A DNA stretch of 64,000 nt. It comes from Lumbricus rubellus (Eukaryota; Annelida; Clitellata; Crassiclitellata; Lumbricidae). Below are positions 11,173 through 21,800 of the stretch, piece by piece (position 1 is the stretch's first letter; every line of letters starts with the position of its first letter). The stretch is taken from the NCBI GenBank assembly GCA_945859605.1, contig OX243824.1:5869813-5933812 (forward strand), read 5' to 3'. The notes beneath the pieces were generated by a model that made no database searches, was not told the DNA's origin, and saw nothing but the letters and a program-made list of their open reading frames with translations. Made by a program: the position numbers and the translations under genes.

Positions 11173-11390
11173 GTGGGGCGCGGTGGTCTAGTGGTGGCGT
11201 CGTTGCCTTGGAGCCGGAAGGTCCGAGGTTCGAATCCACCTGGCCGCGTAAGGACCTTGGGCAAGTCCTTCACTCACAATTACTCAGCGCTTCGGCGTGA
11301 AACTCCGATGCAGTGTCTGCTCTGCATCGGGAGCGCCTCTGAGTAAAGAGAGCTGGAAGGGGCGCCATAACAAGTGCACATACAAACAAA
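11173..11390 (+). mobile_element. tRNA-derived SINE family A, copy 2 (full-length)
   Basis: It starts GTGGGGCGCGGTGGTCTAGTGG (A box-like), contains GAGGTTCGAATCC (B box), then GACCTTGGGCAAGTCCTTCACT, the body AACTCCGATGCAGTGTC, and the tail GGAGCGCCTCTGAGTA, GGGGCGCCATAACAAGTGC. It is about 218 bp and among the best-preserved copies. Confidence 0.92.
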
Positions 11391-11559
11391 CATACTATTC
11401 GCTAGATGGCGATGGGTGATCAAAAATTACAGTATACATAATAAGAATCCAAATTGTCGGAAAGGATCTCACCCCGTAAGAGAGACTTTATTTCGTCAAC
11501 GGAGGAAATATTCTCACCCCTCCCTTCCGGATACTTTATTTGAGAATAACTTCTAAGCC

Positions 11560-11945
11560 TTCATGGAAAAGCATAATATGCAGCGGTATCGCTACTGTAT
11601 CTACTGTGCGTTGAATAAAAAATTTAACCGGGACCGGATCAACAAATAAAACCAGTTGACAACGTCTCTTATAGTTTAAAGTTACTTCGACTAAAAGGTG
11701 CTTTACAAATCACACACTATAGCTTATATTTTTCGTCGCAGTGTAGGTCTGTAGGTACTGGAATAATTCATTATTATTCTTTCATGATACAAATTATTTT
11801 CACTTACATGGCGCCCTTTGAAGAATGACCATTGTACTTTACTGCAATTGCATTGTATTGTATTGCGTGGCAAAGCTTGTGGAACTGCTCCATCTTCTCT
11901 TCTCATGCACATCAAAGATGAACAGGAAAAGACCCATCGGTCATA
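11560..11945 (+). repeat. Composite dispersed repeat, copy 5 (interrupted)
   Basis: It contains the family B 3' part (AGCATAATATGCAGCGGTATCGC), the linking module (CACACTATAGCTTATATTTTTCGTCGC) and the start of the C-rich module. It stops at about 11,945 before the 960-bp inverted-repeat element. A distal fragment of the same family reappears at 13,315. Confidence 0.7.
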
Positions 11946-12053
11946 TCAATGAAGGTGAAAATCAGCCAAAATTATTCTTCTAAGGAAGACAATCAAGACA
12001 ACGAACTTCATATTGACCTTTCACGAATGAATCAGAATTCCAATGAAACGTCA

Positions 12054-12059
12054 CATTCT
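12054..12059. repeat. Putative left target-site duplication CATTCT
   Basis: CATTCT immediately precedes the left inverted repeat and the same hexamer follows the right one at 13,020-13,025. CATTCTA also fits if the terminal A/T is counted as target. Confidence 0.6.
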
Positions 12060-13019
12060 AGTAGTTGTAAGGGTGATGATACTGGGCCATACCCGACTGA
12101 TGATACACAGCCAAAACAGACTGATGATACTGGGCCAACTCCCCCCTCCAACGTGGTTACTTGTGCGCTAGCCAATGGCAAACCTCCAAATTGTCACGTG
12201 GCCTATCAATCAATTATTTGTCCGTGTGCTTGTCTGTCTGGCCGACTTGCATGATTGCGCATTTCAAATGTGAACCAATGACTGTAACGTTCTTTTTTGA
12301 TATTCTAAATACACTTGTTGCAGTAAAATTCGTGTGCTCCAAATTTATTGTGTAAGAAATGAATGATTTAAATGCATGTCCTATTCGCGCTAGGCCTATG
12401 CATGTTGAATTTAATTGTGAGGCGAGCTTGCCATTGGTTGTCAGCAATTAATATGAGCAGCCGCCGAATTGACCACGCTATCTGTGGAAGCATGTGATTG
12501 GTCGGGTTGTCACTTTTTAGGTATGTATATTTGATACCAGAACAACTATATACACAACTAATACGCACAACGTGGGGTCTCCCAATGCGGTTGCCTTCGT
12601 CTATATGGCGCAACAAGGGTCCTCCTTTGAGTTCTAATTAGATTAGCACCGTCAGCGGAGGTTGAGCATAGTCGGACAGGCATACAGACACGGTCAGACA
12701 TACAGTCGGACAGGCATACAGACACGGTCAGACATACAGTCGGACAGCCATACAGACACGGTCAGACATACAGTCGGACAGCCATACAGACACGGACAGA
12801 CATACAGTCGGACAGCCATACAGACACGGACAGACATACAGTCGGACACACATACAAAGAGAAGGATATCCATACAGTCAACCAGACAGACAAGCACACG
12901 GACAAATAATTGATTGAAGTAACCACGCTGGAGGGGGGAGTTGGCCCAGTATCATCAGTCTGTTTTGGCTGTGTATCATCAGTCGGGTATGGCCCAGTAT
13001 CATCACCCTTACAACTACT
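12060..13019. mobile_element. 960-bp non-autonomous inverted-repeat DNA transposon
   Basis: The termini are AGTAGTTGTAAGGGTGATGA and its reverse complement. Near-perfect inverted arms extend over about 105 bp (12,060-12,164 against 12,915-13,019). After a 42-bp left-arm insertion a further 36 bp match (12,206-12,241 against 12,882-12,917). Inside each arm GATGATACTGGGCCA occurs twice. The element carries a 34-bp minisatellite and no transposase. Flanking CATTCT duplications support mobility. The superfamily is undetermined. Confidence 0.85.
12671..12850. repeat. 34-bp minisatellite inside the 960-bp element
   Basis: About five units of GTCGGACAGGCATACAGACA plus CGGTCAGACATACA. Variation alternates between CAGG and CAGC and between GGTC and GGAC, which suggests recent expansion. 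Confidence 0.95.
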
Positions 13020-13314
13020 CATTCTAACCTCATATATAGGGCATACTCTCAGTATGATCCACAAATCGTGGTTTTTAAAACAGTAGGCTTACAATTAAAT
13101 TTGTCATGATGTTTTTGTAAGAAAAATAAACTTTCTATAATTTAGGTATTGTATAAAATTTTAGGTATGTAAGGTTTATAATTAGGCCTATTAGTAGCCT
13201 TTAGTAGCCTTCCCGTGCGTTCCGCATGATTCAATGCGTTTAGTTGAGATTGGGGTTCCGCGAGAAATATTATGACGCGAAGGGTTCCGCGGCTCAAAAA
13301 GTTTGGGAAACGCT

Positions 13315-13510
13315 GTCTTAGGCAAATGAATCCGTAAAACTGAACTTGCGATTGGCGCACGGCCCCGGAGCCCTACTTAAAATCTGAATGTGGCACTCTT
13401 ATTTGCCCATGCATGATGTAGGTTACTGTGACATACATCAAGACACAAGCAATCTCGCGCACTAACCCACACCTGCATGCCTACATACTATTCGCTAAAT
13501 GTCACCAGAG
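13315..13510 (+). repeat. Composite dispersed repeat, distal fragment
   Basis: It contains CGCACGGCCCCGGAGCCCTAC, GCCCATGCATGATGTAGGTTAC, ACCCACACCTGCATGC and CTATTCGCTAAAT, matching the distal end of copies near 11.0 and 17.9 kb. Confidence 0.65.
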
Positions 13511-13589
13511 AGACATTTTGTGAATTCGCCTTCGCAAAAGTGAACGGACAAGTTGGTACTTTTAGTATTACTATAGCATTATGTGCCGC

Positions 13590-13680
13590 CGCCGCTTTAT
13601 TGCAATGGATAAAGCGCTTTAGAGGTGTCGAACACACGCTTAAAATTCTAATAGCATATTGTTATTTTTAGCGTTGCTGC
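13590..13680 (+). repeat. AAAGGTGTCGAACACACGCTTAAA-type repeat fragment
   Basis: A stretch shared with 15,090-15,170, 18,915-18,985 and 19,355-19,440 (the GTTTAGCGACATCTA side is absent or diverged here). It is part of a larger dispersed repeat. Confidence 0.6.
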
Positions 13681-14190
13681 TCTGCAAATAATCTTAGCAG
13701 GAGAAGAAAGAAGTTGAGCAATCTAGTTTAACTTACCCTGACCCGGTATCGCGTTACAGAGTCTCCCCAAAAGTCTTCCCCTTGGAGACTTTATTTCGAA
13801 AAAGATTCGCCCTCCCCCCGTGTGGACTTTTTTCAAAAATAAATTAGACCATGGGGGAGAGAATATTTTGCGCCGACGAAATAAAGTCTCCCCTTTCAGA
13901 TGAGCAGGTTAAACCGTTAGTCTGCGTTGATAAATTATTTAACAAGAAAAATTATATACTTTTATATCATAAAATTTCTTCAAATTTGGAGTTTCACCCA
14001 TGCACGGCGAAACTCTTTCGGTGGAAGATTTTGTGTCAAGGCAAAGTGACACCGCCCCATAACAAAAGAGCAAATTGCTTGCGGTTCCAACCGCAAATAA
14101 TTATTGCACGCTGAAACAGCAATTTTAAGGTGTCTAAAAATATCCTGCTATAATTACGTTTTAGTTTAAGCTTGACGACACTGTGTGTTA
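13680..14190. other. Intergenic with repeat fragments
   Basis: It contains CAATTTTAAGGTGTCTAAA and TCCTGCTATAATTACG (14,110-14,165), related to 3,350-3,385, 18,480-18,520 and 20,045-20,090. A plus-strand open frame at 13,851-14,114 has no recognisable domain. Confidence 0.5.
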
Positions 14191-14289
14191 AGAAAGATCA
14201 TTAGCGTCGCCCTCCTCCATTATCCATGTGTGGGACTGGCACTGTGAGAGTGCAAACGGTGGTGGAGCAATTTCTATAATTATAGTGTT

Positions 14290-14460
14290 TCTTCAAGATC
14301 AGGATGACTACTCAGAGGCGCTGCCGACTACAGCACGGACACTGAACCGGAGTTTCACGCCAAAATGCATGAGCAATTGCAAGTGAAGAACTTGCTCAAG
14401 GTCAGTACGCGGCGGTTTGAGGTGGATTCGGACCGGCAATCCTCTGTCTCCAATGCACCG
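14290..14460 (-). mobile_element. tRNA-derived SINE family A, copy 3 (partial)
   Basis: It has CTCAGAGGCGCTGCCGAC, GGAGTTTCACGCC, GTGAAGAACTTGCTCAAGG and GAGGTGGATTCGGACC. The tRNA head is incomplete. Confidence 0.75.
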
Positions 14461-14754
14461 AGCATTGTTCAATGCTTGCAGAAACATCCTTTTAACGCCT
14501 AGAGTACTGAGGTTGAGCTAAGCATGTCGCAAACAGTTTCATAATATTATTTTGGGGCTATGATTGCTTAGGAATTCAATGAAACGTTGGTTTAATAGTA
14601 GTATGCTGTCCCAATTAACGCAAATATCGATGTATGCATGCACGCATGTTTACCTATTTTACGTCATTTGAATTGGATTTTCTTCGGTAAAAAGATATAG
14701 CGCGAATAAACCAGGTTAATACTGTTGCACCCGCTTGACATTTTATTGCTTTCG

Positions 14755-15172
14755 TTTGTCAGTACATTTAATGTCGAAATCAACTCAAAATTCCTCTCGG
14801 TTGATCATGACTGGCCAAAAAAATCAAGAGCACAACAGTGTGAAACCGTTACAGTCTGTTAATAATTAAGCAATAGTAGTAGAATTCAGTTTAAATAAAG
14901 ATAATGTGTGAAAGCAAACAAAATCATTAGCAACCCCTCCTCCATCATCCAGGCTTGGGACTGGCACTGTCACAGTGCTAGCGGTGGCGGAGTTCTATAT
15001 ATTAAACGGCCAACGCAAAGAGTCAAACAGAAAATTTTTTATAACCATTAATATGCGTGCGTATGGGTCGCATCATTTACATTTCAATGGATAAACCGAT
15101 TTAAAGGTGTCGAACACACGCTTAAACTTCTGGTAGCATTAGACAGTGTTTAGCGACATCTAACAGCGTATA
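14755..15172 (+). repeat. About 415-bp dispersed repeat, copy 1
   Basis: Co-linear with 18,578-18,985. Shared landmarks are ATGTCGAAATCAACTCAA, CTCTCGGTTG, CTGGCCAAAAAAATCA, GAAACCGTTACAGTCT, GGCACTGTC, CGGAGTTCTAT and AAACACACGCTTAAACTTCT-like ends. No coding capacity. The class is unknown. Confidence 0.8.
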
Positions 15173-15221
15173 GTGTATAGCTACAGTACAATACAATACA
15201 ATACAATGTCTGAGTACTTTT

Positions 15222-15420
15222 CATAGTGCGTCTTCAAGGCTACTACTCACTACTCGGAGGTGCTCCCGACTACATGTACAGCGCTAGTACCGATCAATGT
15301 TTCACACCGATGCGCATGAGCAATTGCGAGTAATCCATACGCTTTGGCTGGAGGTGGATTCGAGCCCGCAACCTTACGGCTCCAAGGCACCGAACATACC
15401 TATGCACCACCACGCCCCCA
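15222..15420 (-). mobile_element. tRNA-derived SINE family A, copy 4
   Basis: Diverged copy: CTCGGAGGTGCTCCCGAC, TTTCACACCGATGCGCATGAG, GGAGGTGGATTCGAGCCCGC and a CACCACCACGCCCCCAC end. Confidence 0.75.
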
Positions 15421-15644
15421 CAAATAGTAATAATAAAATCTTATATCGAGTATTTCACGATAGGACTGTTAAAAACGTCTTGATTGTGCAGATTCTTAGA
15501 GCAAGTCCAAAAATATTCACTGTGTGGCTAGGAATCGAGACAGTAGTAAAGGATCTCACCCAATAAATTTAATACTGCTTCAAGCCACAATCACGTTCGT
15601 TATCGACAGAGTATGCTAAACTGACATTAACATTTTTAGGTTTC

Positions 15645-15800
15645 CTTCTTACGCAGCTTGGTGAGAATTGCCCTTTACCATTCCGTTCAATTCCGTTCTA
15701 TTTTTCTCTCTCTTGGTCTAACGTACTGGAAGCGCCTCTGATTGGTGTGCACTGTGAGAGGCTCTTTATAAATGTATAGATACAATGCAATATAATACTC
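15645..15800 (+). repeat. L2-like LINE 3' tail fragment
   Basis: CTGGAAGCGCCTCTGATTGG, then TGTGAGAGGCTCTTTATAAATGTA and a short ATACAATGCAATATAATA tail resemble the L2-type 3' end. It is the same variant as 44.95-45.05 kb. Confidence 0.5.
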
Positions 15801-15819
15801 AGTAATGGTGTGCTAATAC

Positions 15820-16290
15820 AACCGGAATATTATCGGGCGTTACAGCAAAGGATCTCACACTCTGGACAACTTTCGATGGCCAGATTGCGATATGAATCTA
15901 AATCCCAGCATCTAAATTTCCTGGGTAGGTTATAATCTAATTTCTCTTTACTGATCAGTTTAACCCATCGGTTCACCCGTTGTTTGTGGTGGAAATTTGG
16001 GTATATTGGGTATATGTATAAGAGCGACGGTTGATCTTTCACCCAGTCGACCTCCGAGGGAATGGCTTGGCGGATGGGAGATTTGCAGATGACATGCGCA
16101 TTGTGAGACATATGTCTGCTACATTAGAGCCTCTGACTAATAGAGTTCTAAAATGAGTACATCGACCGCACGCTGTCGGTGGGAGTCTCATGCAGTGATG
16201 GTCAGAGAATTGGCCAACAGCTGTCGTAGGCCGAGGTCAAGAAACAATAAGTCGCTTGTTGCTTAACAATGGCTGCATCGCCTATTTAGC
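15820..16290 (+). repeat. Composite dispersed repeat, module upstream of SINE B
   Basis: It contains ACCCAGTCGACCTCCGAGGG, GATGACATGCGCATTGTGAG, TTCTAAAATGAGTACATCGACC and GTGATGGTCAGAGAATTGGCC. The same order is seen at 21,420-21,600 and partly at 9,260-9,440. Confidence 0.7.
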
Positions 16291-16510
16291 ACGGTAGCCT
16301 ATAATTGGTTAGAGCGTTCCCATTGTAGCACAGATAGTTCGGGTTCGATCCTTATCATCTGAGACGGTTACTTCGTCCGATCTCTTGAGCAAGTCTTTCG
16401 CTCACAATACCACTCAAAGCCAGTGATGTTCTGCCGTATATATGCGAACTTCTGAGCTTTTGAAGGATGGAAAAGCATAATATGCAGCGGCATCGCTATC
16501 GTATCTGATT
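16280..16510 (+). mobile_element. tRNA-derived SINE family B, copy 3
   Basis: ATTGGTTAGAGCGTTCCCATT (A box side) and GTTCGGGTTCGATCC (B box), then CTTGAGCAAGTCTTTCGCTC, CAGTGATGTTCTGCCG, and the end AGCATAATATGCAGCGGCATC. Confidence 0.85.
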
Positions 16511-16930
16511 GTATCTTCATCTCCTTCTGCTTTTCCTGCTCCTATTCTTCTTCCTCTTCTGCATCGTCTTCATGTGCTTCAAGGATGAACAGCATTCGGT
16601 CCCCCTCTTGGTCATGTCCGGTCCCTTGGGTCCCTTGGAGACCTTTGAACGAGCCCTTGCTATGTATTTCAATAATTTCATAGTAGCATTGGACACCCTT
16701 TAGATATGCGTTTAATGCATTTTAAATGGCGACCTAACTTCAGCAAAATTAATTATGTCAAACGCTGCATGTCATTAAATGCATGTTGTGCACATGACTA
16801 TAATTACAGACTTTGGCACATTGCTATGCCTTCATCATGATACCAATGCTCTTCCTTTACCTCGACCGTTAATCCTAAATTTCAGAAAATTGCTTTTGTA
16901 TAATCGGTGGAAGGCTCTTACAGTGATGGT
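16500..16930 (+). repeat. Composite dispersed repeat, copy 6 (C-rich module)
   Basis: It has the pyrimidine run, CATGTCCGGTCCCTTGGGTC, GCATTGGACACCCTTTAGAT, TTCATCATGATACCAATGC and ATAATCGGTGGAAGGCTCTT, and passes directly into the next SINE B copy. Confidence 0.8.
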
Positions 16931-17235
16931 ACGAGAATATTATTGTCCAACAGCCGTCGTAGGCCGAGGCTATGAAATATGAAGTCGCCTGTTGCTTGAC
17001 AATGGCTGCGTCGCCAATTTAGCACGGTAGCCTATAATTGGTTAGAGCGTTCTCATTGTAGCACAGATAGTTCGGGTTCGATCCTTATCATCTGAGACGG
17101 TTACTTCGTCCGATCTCTTGAGCAAGTCTTTCGCTCACAATACCACTCAAAGCCAGTGATGTTCTGCCGTATATGCGAACTTCTGAGCTTTGATGGAAAA
17201 GCATAAAATGCAGCGGTATCGCTATCGTATCTAGT
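16930..17235 (+). mobile_element. tRNA-derived SINE family B, copy 4
   Basis: Very close to copy 3 (TTCGGGTTCGATCCTTATCA, CTCTTGAGCAAGTCTTTCGC). It is preceded by GTCGTAGGCCGAGGC and TTGACAATGGCTGCGTCGCC. The CTGCCGTATATGCG site shows the unexpanded TA seed. Confidence 0.85.
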
Positions 17236-18050
17236 ATCCACTGTACGTTTAATAAGAACTTTAACTTGAACAGGATCAACAAATAAGAGTAAGTGTCAAC
17301 GTTTCTTATAATTTTAGGTTACTTTGAATGAAAGGTGTTTAACAGATCACAGCTTATATTTTTCGTCGCAGTGTAGGTCTGTACATACTGGTATAATTAA
17401 TAGGCTTTCATGATACAAATTATTTTCATTTGCATGGCGCCTCCTGAAGAATGACCATCGTACTTTATTGCAATTGCGTGGCATAGCTTGCGGGACTTCT
17501 CAATCTTCTTCTCCTCATGCACATAAAGGATGAACAGCAAAAGACCCATTGGTCATGTACGGTCTCTTGAGGATCTTTGAACCAACCCATGATATTATGT
17601 ATTTCATAGTAGCATTGGACACCCTTTAGATATGCGCTTAATGCATTTTAAAAGACGATCTAGCTTCAGCAATTATAATTATTAAGCGTTGTCACTAAAG
17701 GCTGTGCACCTCACTGAATTGGTATAATAATAATTGTTAAATCTTCATCATATAACAGTTACCTTCATTTTCCTCAACCGCTATTCTTCAATTTAAAATA
17801 ATTTATTTTCTACAATTATTCATCTAAAATAAACTAAAGAAGTTAAAAACAGATTTGATATTGTCTCGTTTCTTTGGCATATGAATCCTCAAAAATTATT
17901 CTTCGATTGGCGCACGGCCCCGCAGCCATCCTTAAAATCTTAATGTGACCCTCTCAGTTGTCCATGCATGATGTAGGCTACATACATTCACACACACGCA
18001 CATGCACGCACACAAACCCACACCTGCTTGTATACATGCTATACGCTAGT
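17235..18050 (+). repeat. Composite dispersed repeat, copy 7 (most complete)
   Basis: It continues from SINE B without a break through the linking module, the C-rich module, CTCAACCGCTATTCTTCAAT, GATTGGCGCACGGCCCCGC and GTCCATGCATGATGTAGGCT, and ends in CA-rich sequence and CTATACGCTAG. Confidence 0.8.
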
Positions 18051-18577
18051 GATCGCTGGAGGATAAGAAATTCTATTAATAGGCCTGCGCAGCCCAACAT
18101 TCTAAATTACTGGGCTGGATGGATGGATCCGATTTGGTGTCCGTCGCTTGGCTTTTGATTTCTTAGCGACCTCTAACCCAGTTTGTCCTAGAACCACGCG
18201 ACATTATTAATTGATGGATCCGATTTGACCAGGGTCTATGACAACAGAGGCCGTTACCCTGGACAGGCATTTGCTTGGCATATTAAAGCACTTAATAAGC
18301 AATTTTTTACCTTGTATAATATATAATTCTGCATCAGAATTTTTTTCCAATACAGAGTTTCAGTCACACAGAATTTTTTTTTTTGGGGGGGGGGGAGACT
18401 TTGTATCGGTTTGGTTAGACCATAATTTTGTAGCACCGATGTACGTTAGCAAACTGCGAGTAATTATTGCACACTTAAGCAACAATTTTAAGGTGTTTAA
18501 AGAGATACTGCTATATTGCATTTCAGTTTCATTTTGACCACATTAATTTCACAAAGGTCATCTGGCAACCCTACTTG

Positions 18578-18985
18578 CGTTTGTCAGTAACCTTAACGTC
18601 GAAATCAACTCAACATTTCTCTCGGTTGGTCACTACTGGCCAAAAAAAATCATGAGCACAACAGTATGAAACCGTTACAGTCTATTAATAATTAAGCAAT
18701 TATAGTAGTAGAGTTTCAGTTTAATTAATGATGCTGTGTGATAGCAAATGAAGTCATAGGCGTCTTCTCCTCCACCATTCAGGCTTTGGACGGCACTGTC
18801 AGAGAGCTAGCAGTTTTCGGAGTTCTATTAAACGGCCTACGCAACAATCAAACATTGAAAATTATGCCATTAATAATTATGCATGCATATGGGTCGCGTC
18901 ATTTATATTGTAATGGGTGGAGCGATTTAAAGGTGTATAACACACGCTTAAACTTCTAGAAGCAATAGACAGTGTTTAACGACAT
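18578..18985 (+). repeat. About 415-bp dispersed repeat, copy 2
   Basis: Direct-orientation partner of 14,755-15,172, with small indels. Confidence 0.8.
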
Positions 18986-19002
18986 CTAATGTCGAGTTTT
19001 GT

Positions 19003-19213
19003 TTGCATGTGCACTTGTTATAGCGCCCCTTCAAGCTCCCTACTCAGAGGTGCTCCCGAATGCAGAGTGGACACCACATCGGAGTTTCCCGCAGAAGCGC
19101 TGAGCAATTGTGAGTGAAGGACTTGCCCAAGGTCCTTACGCGACGCGGTGAGGTGGATTCGAACGTCGAAGGCTCCAAGGCAACGACGCCACCACTGCAC
19201 CACCGCGCCCCAC
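19003..19213 (-). mobile_element. tRNA-derived SINE family A, copy 5
   Basis: Tail (GCACTTGTTATAGCGCCCCT) to head (CACCGCGCCCCAC) is complete, with GGTGGATTCGAACGTCG at the B box. Confidence 0.9.
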
Positions 19214-19354
19214 ATAAGTTGGCCATCGGTAACGCATACATGTATTCTATTTCTGGATACAATCATGATCCTAAAAATCTCGATTGTTTTAATAGTTGCT
19301 GTTTTTCAAAGAACCCCGGCATATTACTAGAAAAGTTTTTCGCGTCAATTATAT

Positions 19355-19440
19355 TTCAATGTTTAAAACGATTTAAAGGTATCGAACACACGCTTAAACT
19401 TCTAGCAGCATTAGACAGTGTTTAGCGTCATCTAGTGGCG
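19355..19440 (+). repeat. Fragment of the 415-bp repeat (3' end)
   Basis: AAAGGTATCGAACACACGCTTAAA, then GCATTAGACAGTGTTTAGCG, as in the 15.1- and 18.95-kb copies. Confidence 0.65.
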
Positions 19441-19589
19441 AGTTGGCCATCGATTATGCATAATTTCATTCTGGATACAATAATTATCCGAATGTTTAAA
19501 AAGTTGCTGTTATGCAAAGAATCTCAGTAGAAGTACAAAGAAGGCGAATAGTCAAGTTCTAATGATGCAAAAAAGTATGAAGTGCTAGC

Positions 19590-19690
19590 GACTTCATATT
19601 CCCAGCCTCGGCATTTTAGAGCGGGTCGCCAGTCGTCTCTCTCGCCATTCATCTCCCCACCGACATATTAGGTCGGTGTACTCTTCATAA
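19590..19690 (-). mobile_element. SINE family C, 3' fragment
   Basis: CTTCATATTCCCAGCCTCGG, CGGGTCGCCAGTCGTCTCTC and CCGACATATTAGGTCGGTGT match the same part of the fuller copy at 20,095. Confidence 0.6.
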
Positions 19691-19744
19691 TAACCGAGTA
19701 TATATGTATATATAGTTTGACACCACCGCGCCTAACAACTATTT

Positions 19745-19953
19745 GTGAGGCGCGGTGGTGTAGTGGTGGCGTCGTTGCCTTGGAGCCGGAAGGTTTGAGG
19801 TTCGAATCCACCTCGCCGCTTAAGGACCTTGGGCAAGTCCTTCACTCACAATTGCTGCAGCGCTTCGGCGTGAAACTTCGATGCAGTGTCCGCTCTGTAT
19901 TCGGGAGTAGAAATAGCTTGAAGGGGCGCCATAACAAGTGCACATACAAACAT
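19745..19953 (+). mobile_element. tRNA-derived SINE family A, copy 6
   Basis: CGCGGTGGTGTAGTGGTGGC, GAGGTTCGAATCCACCTCGC, GACCTTGGGCAAGTCCTTC and an end in GGGGCGCCATAACAAGTGC. It has a small deletion in the GCGCCTCTGAGTAG segment. Confidence 0.9.
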
Positions 19954-20094
19954 CTAGCCCTGGATTTGTGGTATGAATTGTGGCGTATATCAAGATTTAG
20001 GTTGCTCACCTATGGAATTACGATTAATTATCGGTTGATTTAACAACGATTTTAAGGTGTGTTAGATCCTAATAATTATGCTCAGAAGAGTTAT

Positions 20095-20300
20095 CGACTT
20101 CATATTCACAGACTCGGCATATGAGGGCGGGTGACCAGTCGTCTCCCTCGCCGTCTCGTCTCCCCACTGACAGTATAGTTCGATGTACTTTTCATAACAG
20201 AGTTGGCAAGGAGGCTCAGATGAAGCTGAATTTCTGCCCTGGCTGAGATTTGAACCCCAACCTCTCGTTTGCCAACCACTGGACCACCGAGCAACCTAAG
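20095..20300 (-). mobile_element. tRNA-derived SINE family C
   Basis: On the minus strand the head reads GGTTGCTCGGTGGTCCAGTG, followed by GGTTGGGGTTCAAATCTCAG (B box), which is tRNA-like. The body contains CAGTGGGGAGACGAG and ends near GCCGAGTCTGTGAATATGAA. Confidence 0.75.
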
Positions 20301-20833
20301 ATGATAACTTATGAAGCTGCTTGTTAAAGACATTAGCATCGCTCTCCATGCTTTGGACTGGAGCTGCCACGGGTATGGCAGTGGCGGGGTAGGCAATTAA
20401 AATAAAACTACGCCTCTGTTAACATTATATATATGTGTATATATATATATATTATACATGTATATAAAAGCATATATTTTTTTATTATATTATCTCCCTA
20501 TCGATTTCTTACGGACATCTATAATAGCCCTGGATTTAAGATATGAATTGTAGCATAATATCACGAATTAAGTTTAAAATGTTCCGCAGTTTCTGTCTTT
20601 ATTGTCTATCTTTTTTTCTTTTCATTGTTCTTCTTCTGGAATTTGTATGATAGTTCCATGGCGACAATGTTCGTAAGGTGGTTGCTGTAGATCCTCTTTG
20701 ATGCATTTGTCATTATTTAGTTTAGTGTCCTTATTTAACATACATGCATAAACATATAAAACAAAAACGTATAAAAGCAATTGGCAACAATTCTTATACT
20801 TTCAGATTAATGCGATTAAAAGGTGTTTAAAAT

Positions 20834-20906
20834 ATCACGCATTACTTATAATTATTTTTTAGTCCCCTTGTTACAAGGCGACGATAAAATATAAGTAATG
20901 CGTGAT
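20834..20906. repeat. 17-bp perfect hairpin in the composite repeat
   Basis: ATCACGCATTACTTATA (20,834-20,850) and its exact reverse complement (20,890-20,906) flank a 39-bp loop. Confidence 0.9.
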
Positions 20907-20929
20907 CTTTACATACAGTAGGTGTGTAT

Positions 20930-21425
20930 GTATTGGTGAATTATTAGGCTTTCATCATACAATATATTTTCATATATCCTATGGCGCCTCTTGCAGAAAA
21001 ATAATTGAACTTTATTAATTGTATTGTACAGCATGGCATTGTTTGAGGAACACTTCATCTCCTTCTGCTTTTCCTACTCTTATTCTTCTTCTCCTTCTTC
21101 TCCATCTTATTCCCCTCGTGCAATCATGTACATCATGGATGAGCGGCATACGGCTTCTCTTGGTCATGTGCAGTCCCTGGAGTCCATTGGGACCTTTGAA
21201 CGAGCCCTTGCTATATATATATGTCTTCCATAGTAGCATTGGACACCCTTTAGACATGCATTTAATGCATTTTAAAAATCGAGCAAACTTAAGCAATTTA
21301 TAATATTGCTATAACGGATTGTATTTAATGCATAAGACTGTTCTATAGTGTTACTGTAGGTATTGTTTCGATTGTTCCGCCTTCATCTTACCGATAATTA
21401 TGATTATCTTCATTTTCCTCTACAC
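20930..21425 (+). repeat. Composite dispersed repeat, copy 8
   Basis: It shows GGCGCCTCTTGCAGAA, the TTCTTCTCC run, TGGAGTCCATTGGGACCTTT and GCATTGGACACCCTTTAGAC. Confidence 0.75.
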
Positions 21426-21800
21426 CACCGCGAATAGTTTTGGGGGAACGATATACAGATGACATGCGCAGTGCGAGAAGTGTCTGATACACTGGAGCCC
21501 CTAAGGAATATGGTTCTAAAATGAGTACATCGACCGTACACTGTTGCCAACAGCTGTCGTAGGCCGAGGCTAAGAAATATGAGGTCGCTTGTTGCTATGT
21601 AGCACGTTGGCCTATATTGGTTAGAGCGTTCCATTGTAACACAGATGCTATGGGTTCGATCCTTATCATCTGAGTCGGTTACTTCGTCCGATCCCTTGAG
21701 CAAGTCCTTCACTCTCAATACCACTCAAAGCCACTGAGGTTCTTAACTTCTTAGCATTGGAAGGATGGAAAAGCGTAATATGCAGCGGTATGGCTATCGT
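21425..21800 (+). mobile_element. SINE family B, copy 5, with its upstream module
   Basis: GATGACATGCGCAGTGCGAG and TTCTAAAATGAGTACATCGA, then TTGGTTAGAGCGTTCC and GGGTTCGATCCTTATCATC, then GAGCAAGTCCTTCACTC and TATGCAGCGGTATGGC. Confidence 0.8.

Noticed and set aside
11173..11250. tRNA gene candidates (A and B boxes) here and in similar places
   Set aside because: Each is the head of a SINE with a conserved non-tRNA body and LINE-like tail. The folded acceptor stem is not maintained and the same head recurs in many copies.
12671..12850. CRISPR-like alternation of repeats at 34-bp spacing
   Set aside because: The units are contiguous with no unique spacers. It is a minisatellite inside a transposon in a eukaryotic context.
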